From Vibrio mimicus CAIM 602 (lineage in GTDB: Bacteria; Pseudomonadota; Gammaproteobacteria; Enterobacterales; Vibrionaceae), in assembly GCF_000338875.1 (NCBI RefSeq), contig NZ_AOMO01000035.1, forward strand, positions 1 to 64,000: 64,000 nt of DNA. Direction: 5' to 3'. Each line of letters begins with the position of its first letter. Within the stretch, counting starts at the first letter, position 1. Made by a program: the position numbers and the translations under genes. Positions 27,856-37,455 of the stretch are shown here, piece by piece. The notes beneath the pieces were generated by a model. The model was not told the origin of the DNA. It searched no databases and was given only the letters and a program-made list of their open reading frames with translations.

Positions 27856-29043
27856 TTATTTTGTCGGATAGATCGTCAGTGGTTCAAACGTTGCCACTGC
27901 ATTACCGCCTGCGCCCGGATGATCCGTGTAGGGTGTGTCTTGCATCAAGGTATAAAACACATCGACAAAGTCATCGTCGTTCACCAACACGCCATCGGGA
28001 ATGGCTTCAATAATCTTTCCGGTGATCTGCGCGATGATGGCGTAGCCTTGAACCTCAGGATTCGGAATCAGTTTGAGTACTTCTTCGGCCACTTTAACCA
28101 ATTGCTTGGCCAGCTCTTTGTAATCGGTGCCGTCATCCTGCTCCATCAAAACGATGTCGGCCGCGCCCCAACGGTATCTCGACCAGTGAATGACAACTTG
28201 ATTCGGGAAGTAATCTTGCTGATCGTAATCCAGATAAGGCATGTCAATTAAATCGATCGTCGGTTTGTCTCGGTTTGGATCCACACCTGTAACCAAGGCA
28301 TAGATTTCAGCACGGCCAGAAATCCAAGGCTCTTTATCATCTTGCAGGCGGATTTTCTTTAACACCGTAGTGGAAAGTGGAGGTGTGTCGGAGTCCGCAG
28401 AACGGCTGAGAGTGCGAGTGGAAGCTTCAACAGAGCTGCTTTCTTCAGTGGATAGTTGTGAATCTTGGCCAAGGCGTTGCATTTCGGCACGCATGGCTTG
28501 TAAACCAGCTTTCAGTTCAATCGCACTGTCGTTATCCACGACAAAAACGGGCACATCAGGTAGCTGATAGACATCCAGTTGGTGGATTTGCCCGTAAACA
28601 TCAAAGGCTTCAATGTACTGCCAAGTATCATCGTTACCACTAGGTTCAAAGGCAAATAGTGGGCTTTGGCCTTCTTTCCATTCTTGCAGCATGGAAGCAT
28701 CTGCCAAACGCAGTTGCAGCAATTGATCGGTATATTGCTCAATGCCTTTCAGAGAACGTACGCTTTTATCTGCTGAACGCAGTTGCTGGCTGAATTCTGC
28801 ACTAGGTGCGACGTCAACCAAGTCAGACATCGACACACTCAGATTATCCGCCGTAATTTGCGTTTTTAGCGTCTGCGCATAGGTCGCGTAGTTCTGGCTG
28901 AAGGATTCGGCCAATTGACGTTTTTGTGCAACCACCGCATCGGCTTTCGCCTGCGGGCTAAGTTGCGTAGTTTGAGTATCTTCTGACTGGCAGCCAAGCA
29001 ACGCAAAAGTCAGGAACACTGCTGTGGTGAGTGGTTTATTCAT
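27856..29043 (-). CDS. Lipoprotein resembling DUF3103
   Basis: A 395-residue lipoprotein: signal sequence with lipobox LLGCQ (Cys at residue 18), then a helical N-terminal region rich in Gln/Ala, and a C-terminal region with many aspartates (VTGVDPNRDKPTIDLIDMPYLDYDQQDYFPN, then DDGTDYKELAKQLVKVAEEVL). I believe it belongs to DUF3103, found mainly in Vibrio and relatives; function unknown. It has a single-gene layout with a terminator at its end. The exposed aspartate clusters could bind calcium, an inference only. Confidence 0.78.
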   Translation of the reverse strand: MNKPLTTAVFLTFALLGCQSEDTQTTQLSPQAKADAVVAQKRQLAESFSQNYATYAQTLKTQITADNLSVSMSDLVDVAPSAEFSQQLRSADKSVRSLKGIEQYTDQLLQLRLADASMLQEWKEGQSPLFAFEPSGNDDTWQYIEAFDVYGQIHQLDVYQLPDVPVFVVDNDSAIELKAGLQAMRAEMQRLGQDSQLSTEESSSVEASTRTLSRSADSDTPPLSTTVLKKIRLQDDKEPWISGRAEIYALVTGVDPNRDKPTIDLIDMPYLDYDQQDYFPNQVVIHWSRYRWGAADIVLMEQDDGTDYKELAKQLVKVAEEVLKLIPNPEVQGYAIIAQITGKIIEAIPDGVLVNDDDFVDVFYTLMQDTPYTDHPGAGGNAVATFEPLTIYPTK

Positions 29044-29251
29044 AGATGAACCCTTTTTATTGTTGTAATGAAATAGAGCTTTAACTCTACTTTGTTCAAG
29101 CTACCACGGTTTGTGCGTATTACAGAGTGGAAATATTCAGCAAAGTTATCTTTTCTGGCTTGAGATCAAATTCTGTTGAGGATAATGAAAATAGGGAAAT
29201 ACGCTGTAGGGCGAGATGTTCCTAGGGGAATGGCTCAGAGGATATTGTTAA

Positions 29252-29290
29252 ATAAAGAAGAAAGGGCAGAAGGAATTCCGCCCTTAGTCG
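29252..29290 (-). terminator. Terminator of the chemoreceptor gene
   Basis: On the minus strand AAGGGCGGAATTCCTTCTGCCCTT forms a hairpin of six to eight pairs, followed by TCTTCTTTATTT, right after the stop of the methyl-accepting protein. Confidence 0.8.
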
Positions 29291-29302
29291 GATAAAGTCA
29301 AT

Positions 29303-31006
29303 TTACGCTTTGTAGCGCGCGACTTCTTGTTGCATGTTATCGGCCAGTCTTGCCAACTCAAGTGTGGCTTCAGAACTTTGCTGTGCGCCCACGGCAGTTT
29401 GATTCGATATCTCACTGATCGCACTAATATTCTTGTTGATCTCTTCCGTTACTGCGCTTTGTTCCTCAGAAGCTGTGGCAATTTGAGTGTTCATGTTTGA
29501 GATACGATCTACGTTAGCTGAGATTTGTGACAGCGCAGTGCCCGCTAAACGCGCTTTTTCGACTGCTTTCGAAGCACTATCAACCCCTTGTTCAATCATC
29601 TGAGTTGAGTCTCTGCTGCTCTGCTGCAAACGTTGCACGGTCTGCAAAATTTGCTTGGTTGATTCTTGCGTGCGGCTCGCCAATGTTCTGACTTCATCGG
29701 CAACCACTGCAAAACCGCGGCCTTGTTCCCCGGCGCGCGCCGCTTCAATGGCGGCATTCAACGCAAGCAAGTTGGTTTGCTCTGAAATGCTTTGAATCAC
29801 ATCCACTACGCTGCCGATGTCTTCAGAATCTTTCGCCAGCAATTGCATTGCCTCCAGCATTTGTTGCAAGTCATTGGATAACCCCTCAATCATCGCAATG
29901 TTCTCATTCACAACTTTACGCCCTTGCGCGGCGGCTTGTTCTGCTTCTTCGGAAGCTTCCGCCGCTAACCCCGCGCTTTGTGCTACTTCATGTACCGTGG
30001 CGGTAAATTGGTGAATAGCGGTGGCAATCTGTTGAGTCTGCGACTGCTGTTCAACAATGTTTTGCTTGGTTTGCATGGCAACCGAAGCATTCTGTTCTGC
30101 GGCAGTGGCGAGGGCGGAGATTGAATGTCGATTATTACTGATGACATGTTGAAAGCTGGACACGATACGGTTCACGTACTCGGCAATATCTGAAAACTCA
30201 TCACTGCCTGTTACCGGAATTCGCTGAGTCAAATCACCATCAGCAATGTTTGTGGCCGAGTCTGCTAGTTGATGCACGGCATTATTCACCCGTTTAGCAA
30301 TCAATAAAGCCAAGGTCGTGGTAACAATAAGTGCAAGTGCACCAAGTAAGCCTACACTCCAAAGAAATTGGCGGATGTCACGCTCTGAGGCCAAAAAGTT
30401 GGCTTTGCCTTCTTTAATTTGAATATCAAGAAATGCTTCGGCTGCTTGCTTGATATCGCCATAAAGAGGGTTGATTTTTTGCAGCAGAATCAAGTTGGCT
30501 GCATCGTAATTCTTCGCCTTAATCTGCGTGAGGGCGGGTTCAAAGCCGTTTTTGGTGACTTGATCCAACTTTTCTTTTAGCGCAAGGATCACTGCTTTTT
30601 CTTGTCCGTCCAGCTCTGTCGCTAAAATCTCGTTATCAACGATATGGTGTAGATCCGTTAGGGAAGCTTCAATTCCCTCCATGTGCCGATCAATTGGGTG
30701 ATCATGCATGTGGGCATATTTCGATGAAGGATCATGCTGAAAGGCAAGTAATAATTGGCTTCGCGCGCTACCTAAATCATCGAGAATGCGGCCGGCACGA
30801 ATAGTGTGTTGCATGCCTTTTGAATAAAGCGACTCGATAGAATTCGAGGCGTTTTGCATACCTGTTAGGCCTTTAAACCCAAGGAAAAGGATGGATACAA
30901 CAATCAATACAACAATCAGCTTTAAACGAAAACCGACACTGTGCAGTGAGTTTGTTGTGCTTTTCGCGCTCTCGCGATGGGCACTGTTTAATGAATTGGA
31001 AGTCAT
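29303..31006 (-). CDS. Methyl-accepting chemotaxis protein
   Basis: A 567-residue chemoreceptor. A transmembrane helix at about residues 28-48, a periplasmic four-helix-bundle sensor (about 50-215), a second transmembrane helix (about 215-238), HAMP (about 240-292), and the cytoplasmic coiled-coil with the signalling tip [35 protein letters not shown]. No C-terminal CheR-binding pentapeptide is present (ends QEVARYKA). Ligand unknown. It is transcribed alone. Confidence 0.93.
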   Translation of the reverse strand: MTSNSLNSAHRESAKSTTNSLHSVGFRLKLIVVLIVVSILFLGFKGLTGMQNASNSIESLYSKGMQHTIRAGRILDDLGSARSQLLLAFQHDPSSKYAHMHDHPIDRHMEGIEASLTDLHHIVDNEILATELDGQEKAVILALKEKLDQVTKNGFEPALTQIKAKNYDAANLILLQKINPLYGDIKQAAEAFLDIQIKEGKANFLASERDIRQFLWSVGLLGALALIVTTTLALLIAKRVNNAVHQLADSATNIADGDLTQRIPVTGSDEFSDIAEYVNRIVSSFQHVISNNRHSISALATAAEQNASVAMQTKQNIVEQQSQTQQIATAIHQFTATVHEVAQSAGLAAEASEEAEQAAAQGRKVVNENIAMIEGLSNDLQQMLEAMQLLAKDSEDIGSVVDVIQSISEQTNLLALNAAIEAARAGEQGRGFAVVADEVRTLASRTQESTKQILQTVQRLQQSSRDSTQMIEQGVDSASKAVEKARLAGTALSQISANVDRISNMNTQIATASEEQSAVTEEINKNISAISEISNQTAVGAQQSSEATLELARLADNMQQEVARYKA

Positions 31007-31310
31007 CTTCTACCCCGACAGAATAGTGAAAAATATAAATTAGAGTTGTATTGAGTTCAGTATGGTTCAACAGGGGTTAATGAATGATTTTTCACAAAGT
31101 TATGATAGGTAGATCATGATTTTGGTGTCATATATTCATACAACATCTGGGTGCGCAGAAAGGACTCTTTATTGAGTGCGCGTGGGATATTTCGCTCAGT
31201 GCAAAGCGTTGAATGAATGCCGGGTTTGACACTATCGTCATGCTTGTTTTCTTTGTTTGTGGTATTAGGGTGTTTTCACGCCCATTTTGATTACAAACTA
31301 TGAGGTTCCA
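31007..31310. promoter_or_regulatory. Divergent promoter region
   Basis: This 304-base gap holds the promoters of the minus-strand chemoreceptor and the plus-strand small lipoprotein. No conserved operator or RNA structure was recognised. Confidence 0.45.
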
Positions 31311-31664
31311 ATGAAACCCATTTTCCTTATTCTATTGACCCTATTGGTCGGCTGCTCTGATACTGTGAAAAATCATTATGCAGACTATCAACAAGCACAA
31401 GCCGATCACTTATTTGAGAAAGGTTGGCTACCACCGATTTTGCCGATTTCAACTACGCAGATTGAGCTAGAGAATGATTTGGATAACAACCGTTCACAAG
31501 GATCATTTGTTATTGCAGAACAAGACTTAGAGCAGTTTGTTGAACACCTTGAAGCGACTGAAGCTACCAACCAATATCGGTTTCAATCGGGTCACAGTGT
31601 GTGGGTGTTTACGCTTGATACTCAAGGTAAAGTGCGTTATCAACTCACGACTCGCACTGAGTAG
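31311..31664 (+). CDS. Small lipoprotein, 117 aa
   Basis: A lipoprotein with a short signal and lipobox LVGC (Cys at residue 15 from this start), followed by a soluble domain (HLFEKGWLPPILPISTTQIELENDLD). Function unknown. GAGG 5 bases before the ATG at 31311 fixes the start; the frame is open 24 bases further. The wording WLPPILP...STTQIELENDLDNN resembles an anonymous conserved Vibrio protein next to the RRF-like gene in V. cholerae, as I recall. Confidence 0.75.
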   Translation: MKPIFLILLTLLVGCSDTVKNHYADYQQAQADHLFEKGWLPPILPISTTQIELENDLDNNRSQGSFVIAEQDLEQFVEHLEATEATNQYRFQSGHSVWVFTLDTQGKVRYQLTTRTE

Positions 31665-31738
31665 CACCAAACATGACGCTATTTCAGTAACCTGTTGTAG
31701 GAAATGAAAGGCGTCGTGTTGATAGCAGGAACATATAG

Positions 31739-32140
31739 GTGGAAAAAATAGATCAATCAGTGACGATTATGTTGCCCTCTTTGATTCATCGTATAGGTGG
31801 TGACACGGTAAAGCGTTTGAAGCATCAAGCTCAACCTTTTGGTTGTGAATTAAAGCGTATTCGTCGCTCACGCAACTGGCAGTTGGTGGGGGATGTGGTG
31901 GCTATTCAAGACTTTCTTATCCAAATCAAAGACGTTGAGCATCGTGATGCTGACTATCTGATCAAAAAATTAGAACTTGGGTTAAGACAGCACAGCGATA
32001 AATTGGAACCATTAGAAAGCAAATTACAGCGCTTAATTGCGCAGAACCCGTCGATAACATTAGCAGAACTCATGGCAGCCACGCATTGCAGTTTGGTGCA
32101 AGCGCGAGCCGCGCGTTTTTCCGAAGATAACTGGGATTAG
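31739..32140 (+). CDS. RRF-like family protein (small Vibrio/Shewanella ribosome recycling factor-like)
   Basis: A 133-residue cytoplasmic protein, basic in its middle (ELKRIRRSRNWQLVGD) and helical at the end. It fits a small family labelled ribosome recycling factor-like; it is too short and dissimilar to be the essential Frr. Whether it acts on ribosomes is unknown. It starts at GTG 31739 with AGGA about 8 bases upstream. The C-terminus resembles a helix-turn-helix of the recA/helix type (ITLAELMAATHCSLVQARAARF). Confidence 0.65.
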   Translation: MEKIDQSVTIMLPSLIHRIGGDTVKRLKHQAQPFGCELKRIRRSRNWQLVGDVVAIQDFLIQIKDVEHRDADYLIKKLELGLRQHSDKLEPLESKLQRLIAQNPSITLAELMAATHCSLVQARAARFSEDNWD

Positions 32141-32217
32141 ACAGTTGAGATTAACGATCTCGGCTCGCGTCGGCTCGATGAGTTGATGGGTGACAAGGTC
32201 ACCGTACGGAAAATTAC

Positions 32218-35200
32218 TCACTCATGGTTTAGTTGTTCTGCGTATGTTGGCTGTGTGCGTTTAGATTTCATGGCCACATACGCAACCGGGATGACGAAAA
32301 GTGAAAAGAGGGTGCCTGAAAGCAAACCGCCCGTCAGCACTAAGCCTATATTCACTCGCCCAACAGAACCGGGGCCAGAAGCAAGCGCTAATGGCAATGC
32401 GCCTAACATCATGGTCATGGTTGTCATCATAATCGGCCGGAAACGCGCTCGGGCACTGGAAAGCATCGCCTCCGTGAGTGGCATACCTTCTTTTTGGCGT
32501 TGGTTGGCAAACTCGACGAGTAAAATACCGTGTTTCGTTACTAGGCCAACCAAAGTCAGTAGCCCAATTTTTGAATAAATATTGATACTCTGACCAAACA
32601 CCCAGAGCGCAATCAAAGCCCCGACAATACAGAGCGGAACGGTCAGCAAGATCAGTAAGGGATCTCGGAAGCTCTCAAACTGAGCTGCCAAAATCAGATA
32701 AATAAAGACAATTGCCATAACAAATAGCGTCTGTGTGCCTTGCTGTGACTCGATTAATTCTTTGATGATGCCGTTGTAGTAGAAATCCTGATTTTTGGCC
32801 AGCAGTTTTGGTACATGTTGATCAATGTATGATTTCACATCACTGGCGGTGTAACCGGGTGCTAGGTTGGCTGAAACCTCGGCAGCATCAAGCCCCATGA
32901 AAGTTTGCAGTGACGTATCAATGGTTGAAGGTTCAATCGTCACAAACTGGGATAGTGGTAGAGTTTCTCCGGATTCAGATACCACGCTTAAGCGGTTGAG
33001 CACTTTAAAATCACCTAGGCTTTCTCGTTTTACTTGTACTTTAATCGGGTAGGTGAAACCGTCGTTGGCTTGTAAATCCCCGGGCTTTACCGAACTTAAA
33101 TAGGTTGAGATGGTTTCCGTCACATCCTTATAGTCCACGCCGGAAAGCAAAATCGCATTGCGGTCTATCCTTAGTTCATACCCCAATTCATCACGAGCCA
33201 CCGAATTGAAGACATTCGTTAAGCCGGGATAGGATTTCAATAAGTGAGCGACTTCGCTGGCGGTGTTATAGAGCTGCTCTAAATTCCTATCTGAAGCCAC
33301 AATTTCTAATTTAATGTTATCGGCGATATTGAGGTCATCCGCGGCTCGGACAAGGTAAGATGCTTTGTATGCTGACAGTTCAGCTTGGGATTGCTGAGCA
33401 AATTTAGCGGCTATTTCCTCCGCCGTTTCTGTTCTTTCCCCCCACGGTTTGAGTAGTATGTGGTTATAGGGTGTTTGTTCAATGTACGAGAGGTTCTGGG
33501 CAATACTCTCTTCATTGTTGATGATGCGATTTAGCCCACCCACATTATCGAGGTTGTATTGGCGGTTGGCTCCTGTCGGTGCTTGTACTCTGGCTTCAAT
33601 AAATCCTGTGTCTTCGGTGGGTAAGAGTAGATTGGGGGAGTACCAGAAGATCAAACCAGCGAGTACTAAAAGGGCAGAAACTCCACCCACTACCCACCAT
33701 TTGCGTGCAAACCACTTGTTCAATTCTGCAAGATATAGCTCGGCAAGGCGTTGTTGTTTCGATTCAAGCCACGAGAACCATTTGGATGGTGCTGTTATCG
33801 GTTTGATGACATAAGCACACATCATAGGAGAGAGCGTGAGTGCAACAAAACCGGAGATCAATACCGCGGCCGCTAACGTAAAAGCAAATTGTCGAAACAA
33901 ATCGACCGTCAATCCGGACATAAAACCGATGGGTGTGTAAACCACGGCGAGTGTCATCGTCATCGCAATGACCGGAAACGCGATCTCTTTGCTGCCTTTG
34001 AGGGCGGCATCTAAGGGTGATTCGCCTTGCTCAACACGGCGATAACAGTTTTCAGCAACTACGATTGCATCATCAACCACCAATCCGATGGCTAGAATGA
34101 TGGAAAGCATCGTCAGCACATTGATGCTGAAGCCAAGCAAAGACATTACCGAAAATACACCAATCACACAGATAGGGATGGTGATGATAGGGATCGACGC
34201 CAAACGTAATGACCCCAAAAACAGCACCATGATCAATGAGACCAATACAATCGCTTCAAACAAGGCATTGAACCCTTCTTGAATGGAGGATTGAATGAAG
34301 TCCGCTTGGTCATAAACCACGGTCATTTGAACGCCTGCGGGTAGCGCCGATTGTAATTGTTCAACTTTTTGTCTTACCAGTTTGGCAACAGAAACTGGGT
34401 TAGCACTGCGTAATGGCTTGATCTGTATTGCCATGGCAGGATTGTCATTGACCGTCAAAATACTGGGGTCAACGGAGTTTGTTCCCATCACGACTTCCGC
34501 AACATCTTTGAGCCTGACCGTGCTCCCTTCTTCTGAACGAATAACAAGATTAGCGACGTCATTGACGTCTGAAACCGTATTTTTGACGTTGATTGAGTAA
34601 CTGCGTTCCTCGCCAATAATTTTCCCAGCGGTGAAATTAGTGCTGTACATCTCAATGGCATCAACGACATCAGAAGGGTTGACCTGAAGTGCTTTCATTC
34701 TATCCGGCAGTAGCCAAACACGTACCGCGCCAGCACTTCCCCCGTATGGCCCCCAAATCGCCCCTACACCGTCTAACCGACGAAACTGAGGGATAAGTTG
34801 CTGCCTGATGTAGTCAAACAGCTCTTGTTGAGTCGTGTCTCCGGTGCTCACAAAAGAGATAATGTTACTGGCAAAGCTGGCATCTGAAGAGTTATCTGAT
34901 ATTTTGGGTTTCTCTTCCATGCTGGGGGGGAAATCTTGTATTGCTTCGACACGGTTGCGAAGTTTGTTCATTAAGTTGATGTATTCAACGTCAGTCACGT
35001 TATCTTCAAACACAATATTTAAAGAACAACTGCCCTGTACGCACTTAGTCGACATGGTTTTCACTCTACCCACTATTGCGGCAGCATCCGTCAACTTCTC
35101 AGCCACGTTTTTGTCCATAAATTCAGCGCTGGCACCTTCAATAGTAGTGCTAACACTGCCTGTTAACCGTTCATGATCCGGAAAATATTTAATTTCGAGT

Positions 35201-35292
35201 GATTGAAATGACCATGCACCGAATAAAACCACTGCAATACTGAAAACCATCGCAATGACAGGGTGCTTGATGCAGACTTCTGATAATTTCAT
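32218..35292 (-). CDS. RND (HAE1-type) multidrug efflux pump
   Basis: A 1024-residue inner-membrane pump of AcrB type with 12 transmembrane helices and two large periplasmic loops. The proton relay aspartates sit in GLVVDDAIVV at D407 and D408, the same numbers as in AcrB, and the partner lysine is in the motif GLVTKHGILLVEF near the C-terminal membrane block. It needs the adaptor encoded just upstream (gap 50 bases) and a TolC-type channel from elsewhere. It starts at ATG with AAAGGAT 6 bases upstream. Substrate unknown. From memory this pair is not between these neighbours in V. cholerae N16961, so it may be an inserted locus. Confidence 0.92.
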   Translation of the reverse strand: MKLSEVCIKHPVIAMVFSIAVVLFGAWSFQSLEIKYFPDHERLTGSVSTTIEGASAEFMDKNVAEKLTDAAAIVGRVKTMSTKCVQGSCSLNIVFEDNVTDVEYINLMNKLRNRVEAIQDFPPSMEEKPKISDNSSDASFASNIISFVSTGDTTQQELFDYIRQQLIPQFRRLDGVGAIWGPYGGSAGAVRVWLLPDRMKALQVNPSDVVDAIEMYSTNFTAGKIIGEERSYSINVKNTVSDVNDVANLVIRSEEGSTVRLKDVAEVVMGTNSVDPSILTVNDNPAMAIQIKPLRSANPVSVAKLVRQKVEQLQSALPAGVQMTVVYDQADFIQSSIQEGFNALFEAIVLVSLIMVLFLGSLRLASIPIITIPICVIGVFSVMSLLGFSINVLTMLSIILAIGLVVDDAIVVAENCYRRVEQGESPLDAALKGSKEIAFPVIAMTMTLAVVYTPIGFMSGLTVDLFRQFAFTLAAAVLISGFVALTLSPMMCAYVIKPITAPSKWFSWLESKQQRLAELYLAELNKWFARKWWVVGGVSALLVLAGLIFWYSPNLLLPTEDTGFIEARVQAPTGANRQYNLDNVGGLNRIINNEESIAQNLSYIEQTPYNHILLKPWGERTETAEEIAAKFAQQSQAELSAYKASYLVRAADDLNIADNIKLEIVASDRNLEQLYNTASEVAHLLKSYPGLTNVFNSVARDELGYELRIDRNAILLSGVDYKDVTETISTYLSSVKPGDLQANDGFTYPIKVQVKRESLGDFKVLNRLSVVSESGETLPLSQFVTIEPSTIDTSLQTFMGLDAAEVSANLAPGYTASDVKSYIDQHVPKLLAKNQDFYYNGIIKELIESQQGTQTLFVMAIVFIYLILAAQFESFRDPLLILLTVPLCIVGALIALWVFGQSINIYSKIGLLTLVGLVTKHGILLVEFANQRQKEGMPLTEAMLSSARARFRPIMMTTMTMMLGALPLALASGPGSVGRVNIGLVLTGGLLSGTLFSLFVIPVAYVAMKSKRTQPTYAEQLNHE

Positions 35293-35342
35293 GGGTAAAT
35301 CCTTTAAGGATGTGTTGAGCTATCTCCAATAATGCAAACGAA

Positions 35343-36419
35343 TCAGCCGTTTAACTGAGTATCGGAAGAGGGGGTAACCATTTTTTCTACTTGTACTTTC
35401 ATGCCCTCTTTGAGCCATTGGTTACCTGTGATCACGACCTGATCTTTTTCGAGTAATCCTTCTTGAATAACCACATTACCGTCATTCAAATTGGCGCCGA
35501 GTTTTACTGTTTTTTGCGAAACGGTTTGATCTTTATTGAGTCGCCACACATAACGTTCTTTGTCCTTCACATTAATGGCCGTTTGCGGCACTAAAACGAA
35601 TGGTTGATTGTTATTAGTGAAATGTTTGACGTTCACAAACATACCGGGGGAAAGTTTCAAGGCGGGGTTTTTAACTCGAGCATGAACGTCTACTCGTCCT
35701 GAACTCATATTTACTTCGGGTGAAATGTAATCAACAACACCATTGAACGTGGTGTTTTTTACCGCATTGGTTGTCACGGAGACATTCTGATTTAACGCTA
35801 CCTTGCCCAAATTCTCTTGGCTTACTGAGTAAAAAATTTCGACTGGGTTGAGTTTGAAAAGCGAAACAAGTGGGGAAAAAGATTTAATGTAACTGCCCTC
35901 TGACTGTTTGAAATCCGTCAGATATCCATCAAAAGGGGCGATAAGTTGGTAGTTTTGAAGAATGGCTTCTTTTTGGTCGAGTTCAGCTTTGGCGAGGTTT
36001 ACATTCTCTTTTAATTCGTAGATTTCTTGTGGGGGAATTGATCCCGGTTCTCTCTTTATCATATTCAAGCTTCTACCGAGCTTATTTTTGGCCAGATTAA
36101 ACTCACTTTGGGCTTTGGCCACATCCGCTTTGGCAATTCCACTGCTTAATTCGGCAATTAGCTGTCCTTTTTTTACTTCATCGCCATCTTTGACATGGAT
36201 AAGGCTGATTTTCTCATCAATATTAAAACTCAATACCGCCATATCGACTGCATAAACTTTTCCCACATCATCAATGGTTTCAGGGATGGATTTAAGTTTT
36301 GCTTCCGTTACGGAAACACGAACTACCTCTTCTTGTTGCGGGTTATTGTCAGCTAAAGTACTGATACTAGGCAGTAAAAGACAGATTGCATAAAACGCTA
36401 ATAAATTGATTTTTCTCAC
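35343..36419 (-). CDS. Periplasmic adaptor (membrane fusion) protein of the RND pump
   Basis: A 358-residue protein with a Sec signal peptide (RKINLLAFYAICLLLPSIS), a lipoyl-like half (LIHVKDGDEVKKGQLIAELSSGIAKAD), a short coiled coil (about residues 95-145), the second lipoyl half (LIAPFDGYLTD) and beta-barrel/membrane-proximal domains. It lacks a lipobox, so it is anchored only by its signal or free. It starts at GTG and is the first gene of the adaptor-pump operon. No outer-membrane factor gene is included. Confidence 0.9.
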   Translation of the reverse strand: MRKINLLAFYAICLLLPSISTLADNNPQQEEVVRVSVTEAKLKSIPETIDDVGKVYAVDMAVLSFNIDEKISLIHVKDGDEVKKGQLIAELSSGIAKADVAKAQSEFNLAKNKLGRSLNMIKREPGSIPPQEIYELKENVNLAKAELDQKEAILQNYQLIAPFDGYLTDFKQSEGSYIKSFSPLVSLFKLNPVEIFYSVSQENLGKVALNQNVSVTTNAVKNTTFNGVVDYISPEVNMSSGRVDVHARVKNPALKLSPGMFVNVKHFTNNNQPFVLVPQTAINVKDKERYVWRLNKDQTVSQKTVKLGANLNDGNVVIQEGLLEKDQVVITGNQWLKEGMKVQVEKMVTPSSDTQLNG

Positions 36420-37455
36420 TTTAGTTTCTCTTGGTTAACTGCAGTGTTGAGCATTTTTTGTTCAAATCTGAGCGTGTTTTGTCAGTGTTATGTCATTCCT
36501 TGGGTATGTAAGAGTAAAAATGACGATAATAGTTAACGGCTGCCAAATATCGTTGGAAAGAAGGAGAATTTAACAATCTTCGGGGTTGACTATCAGGAAT
36601 GATGATCTTTAAGAGGGAGGCGAGGTTGCATAACACTATGCTTTACCTCGCATTATAATTTCTAGGTTTCTTATTTTTAGATGGATAACGTTGTCGTTTT
36701 TAATCCTTGACGGCTAGGAATTAAAAAGAACAAAACTTAATGGAATGAATGCTACTTGTACAAGAATGAGGTTAGTAGAGGATATTAATTAGGAAAGGCT
36801 TATCTACGAAACTTGGTTAAATGGAAGCTAGCAAGATTGAATAGCAAGAAGGTATTATTTTTGTGTTGGATATTAATTTAGAAACGTTGTCTGATACTCA
36901 TTTCATTCTTCATATTATCAAGGTATTAGGTAAAAATGCCTTTGAGTTAACATCTGAATCACTGGGTGAAGAAAAATTAGGTATGTAAATCAATATTTAA
37001 TATTATAAAGTTTGGCTACGAAATATGGTTAGGTATTACCTGTCACCTGATATTAATGATTCAATGGTATTGTTTAAAGACTTAAGATAAAACTAGTATA
37101 CGATGTTATTCAAAGTTCAACAAATAACACGGAAGTGTTTATCTCACCACAAAGGTTACTTTGCTTATTTAACTTCCTGATTATTATTTTTAGGTGTGAG
37201 GTTGTCTACACGATCTATCATTCCTCAAATTAAATAGTCCAGCATGATTGAAATAAATCTGTAAAGTTCAAATCAAAAGTTTCCATTATTGCTCATGCGT
37301 AGCGTATGGTTTTGCATAAATTGTTTTTTTTCATATGTTTATATTTCCATTAAATAAATGAATAAACTTGAGGGATAGTAATTGTATTCATAAAATTATT
37401 GTTATCAATTTTTTGAATGAAAGAGTATCAATGCTCTTAATTCAGGAGGCCATAT
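36420..37455. other. 1-kb AT-rich region without an intact gene
   Basis: No reading frame of useful length is intact on either strand. It holds the adaptor promoter at its left side, a hairpin GCGAGG...CCTCGC near 36620-36650, a possible decayed ORF at 36863-37090, and the promoter and AGGAGG ribosome site of the FG-GAP lipoprotein at the right. The low GC content relative to the core genes fits horizontally acquired or decayed DNA. Confidence 0.6.
36863..37090 (+). pseudogene. Possible decayed ORF with two in-frame stops
   Basis: One frame from GTG 36863 reads protein-like sequence (LDINLETLSDTHFILHIIK ... ELTSESLGEEKLG) to TAA 36986, then after a second TAA (36998) continues in the same frame with YYKVWLRNMVRYYLSP to TAA 37090. 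The residue use looks coding (few low-complexity runs), but no family was recognised. It may be a 76-codon pseudogene or chance. Confidence 0.35.
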
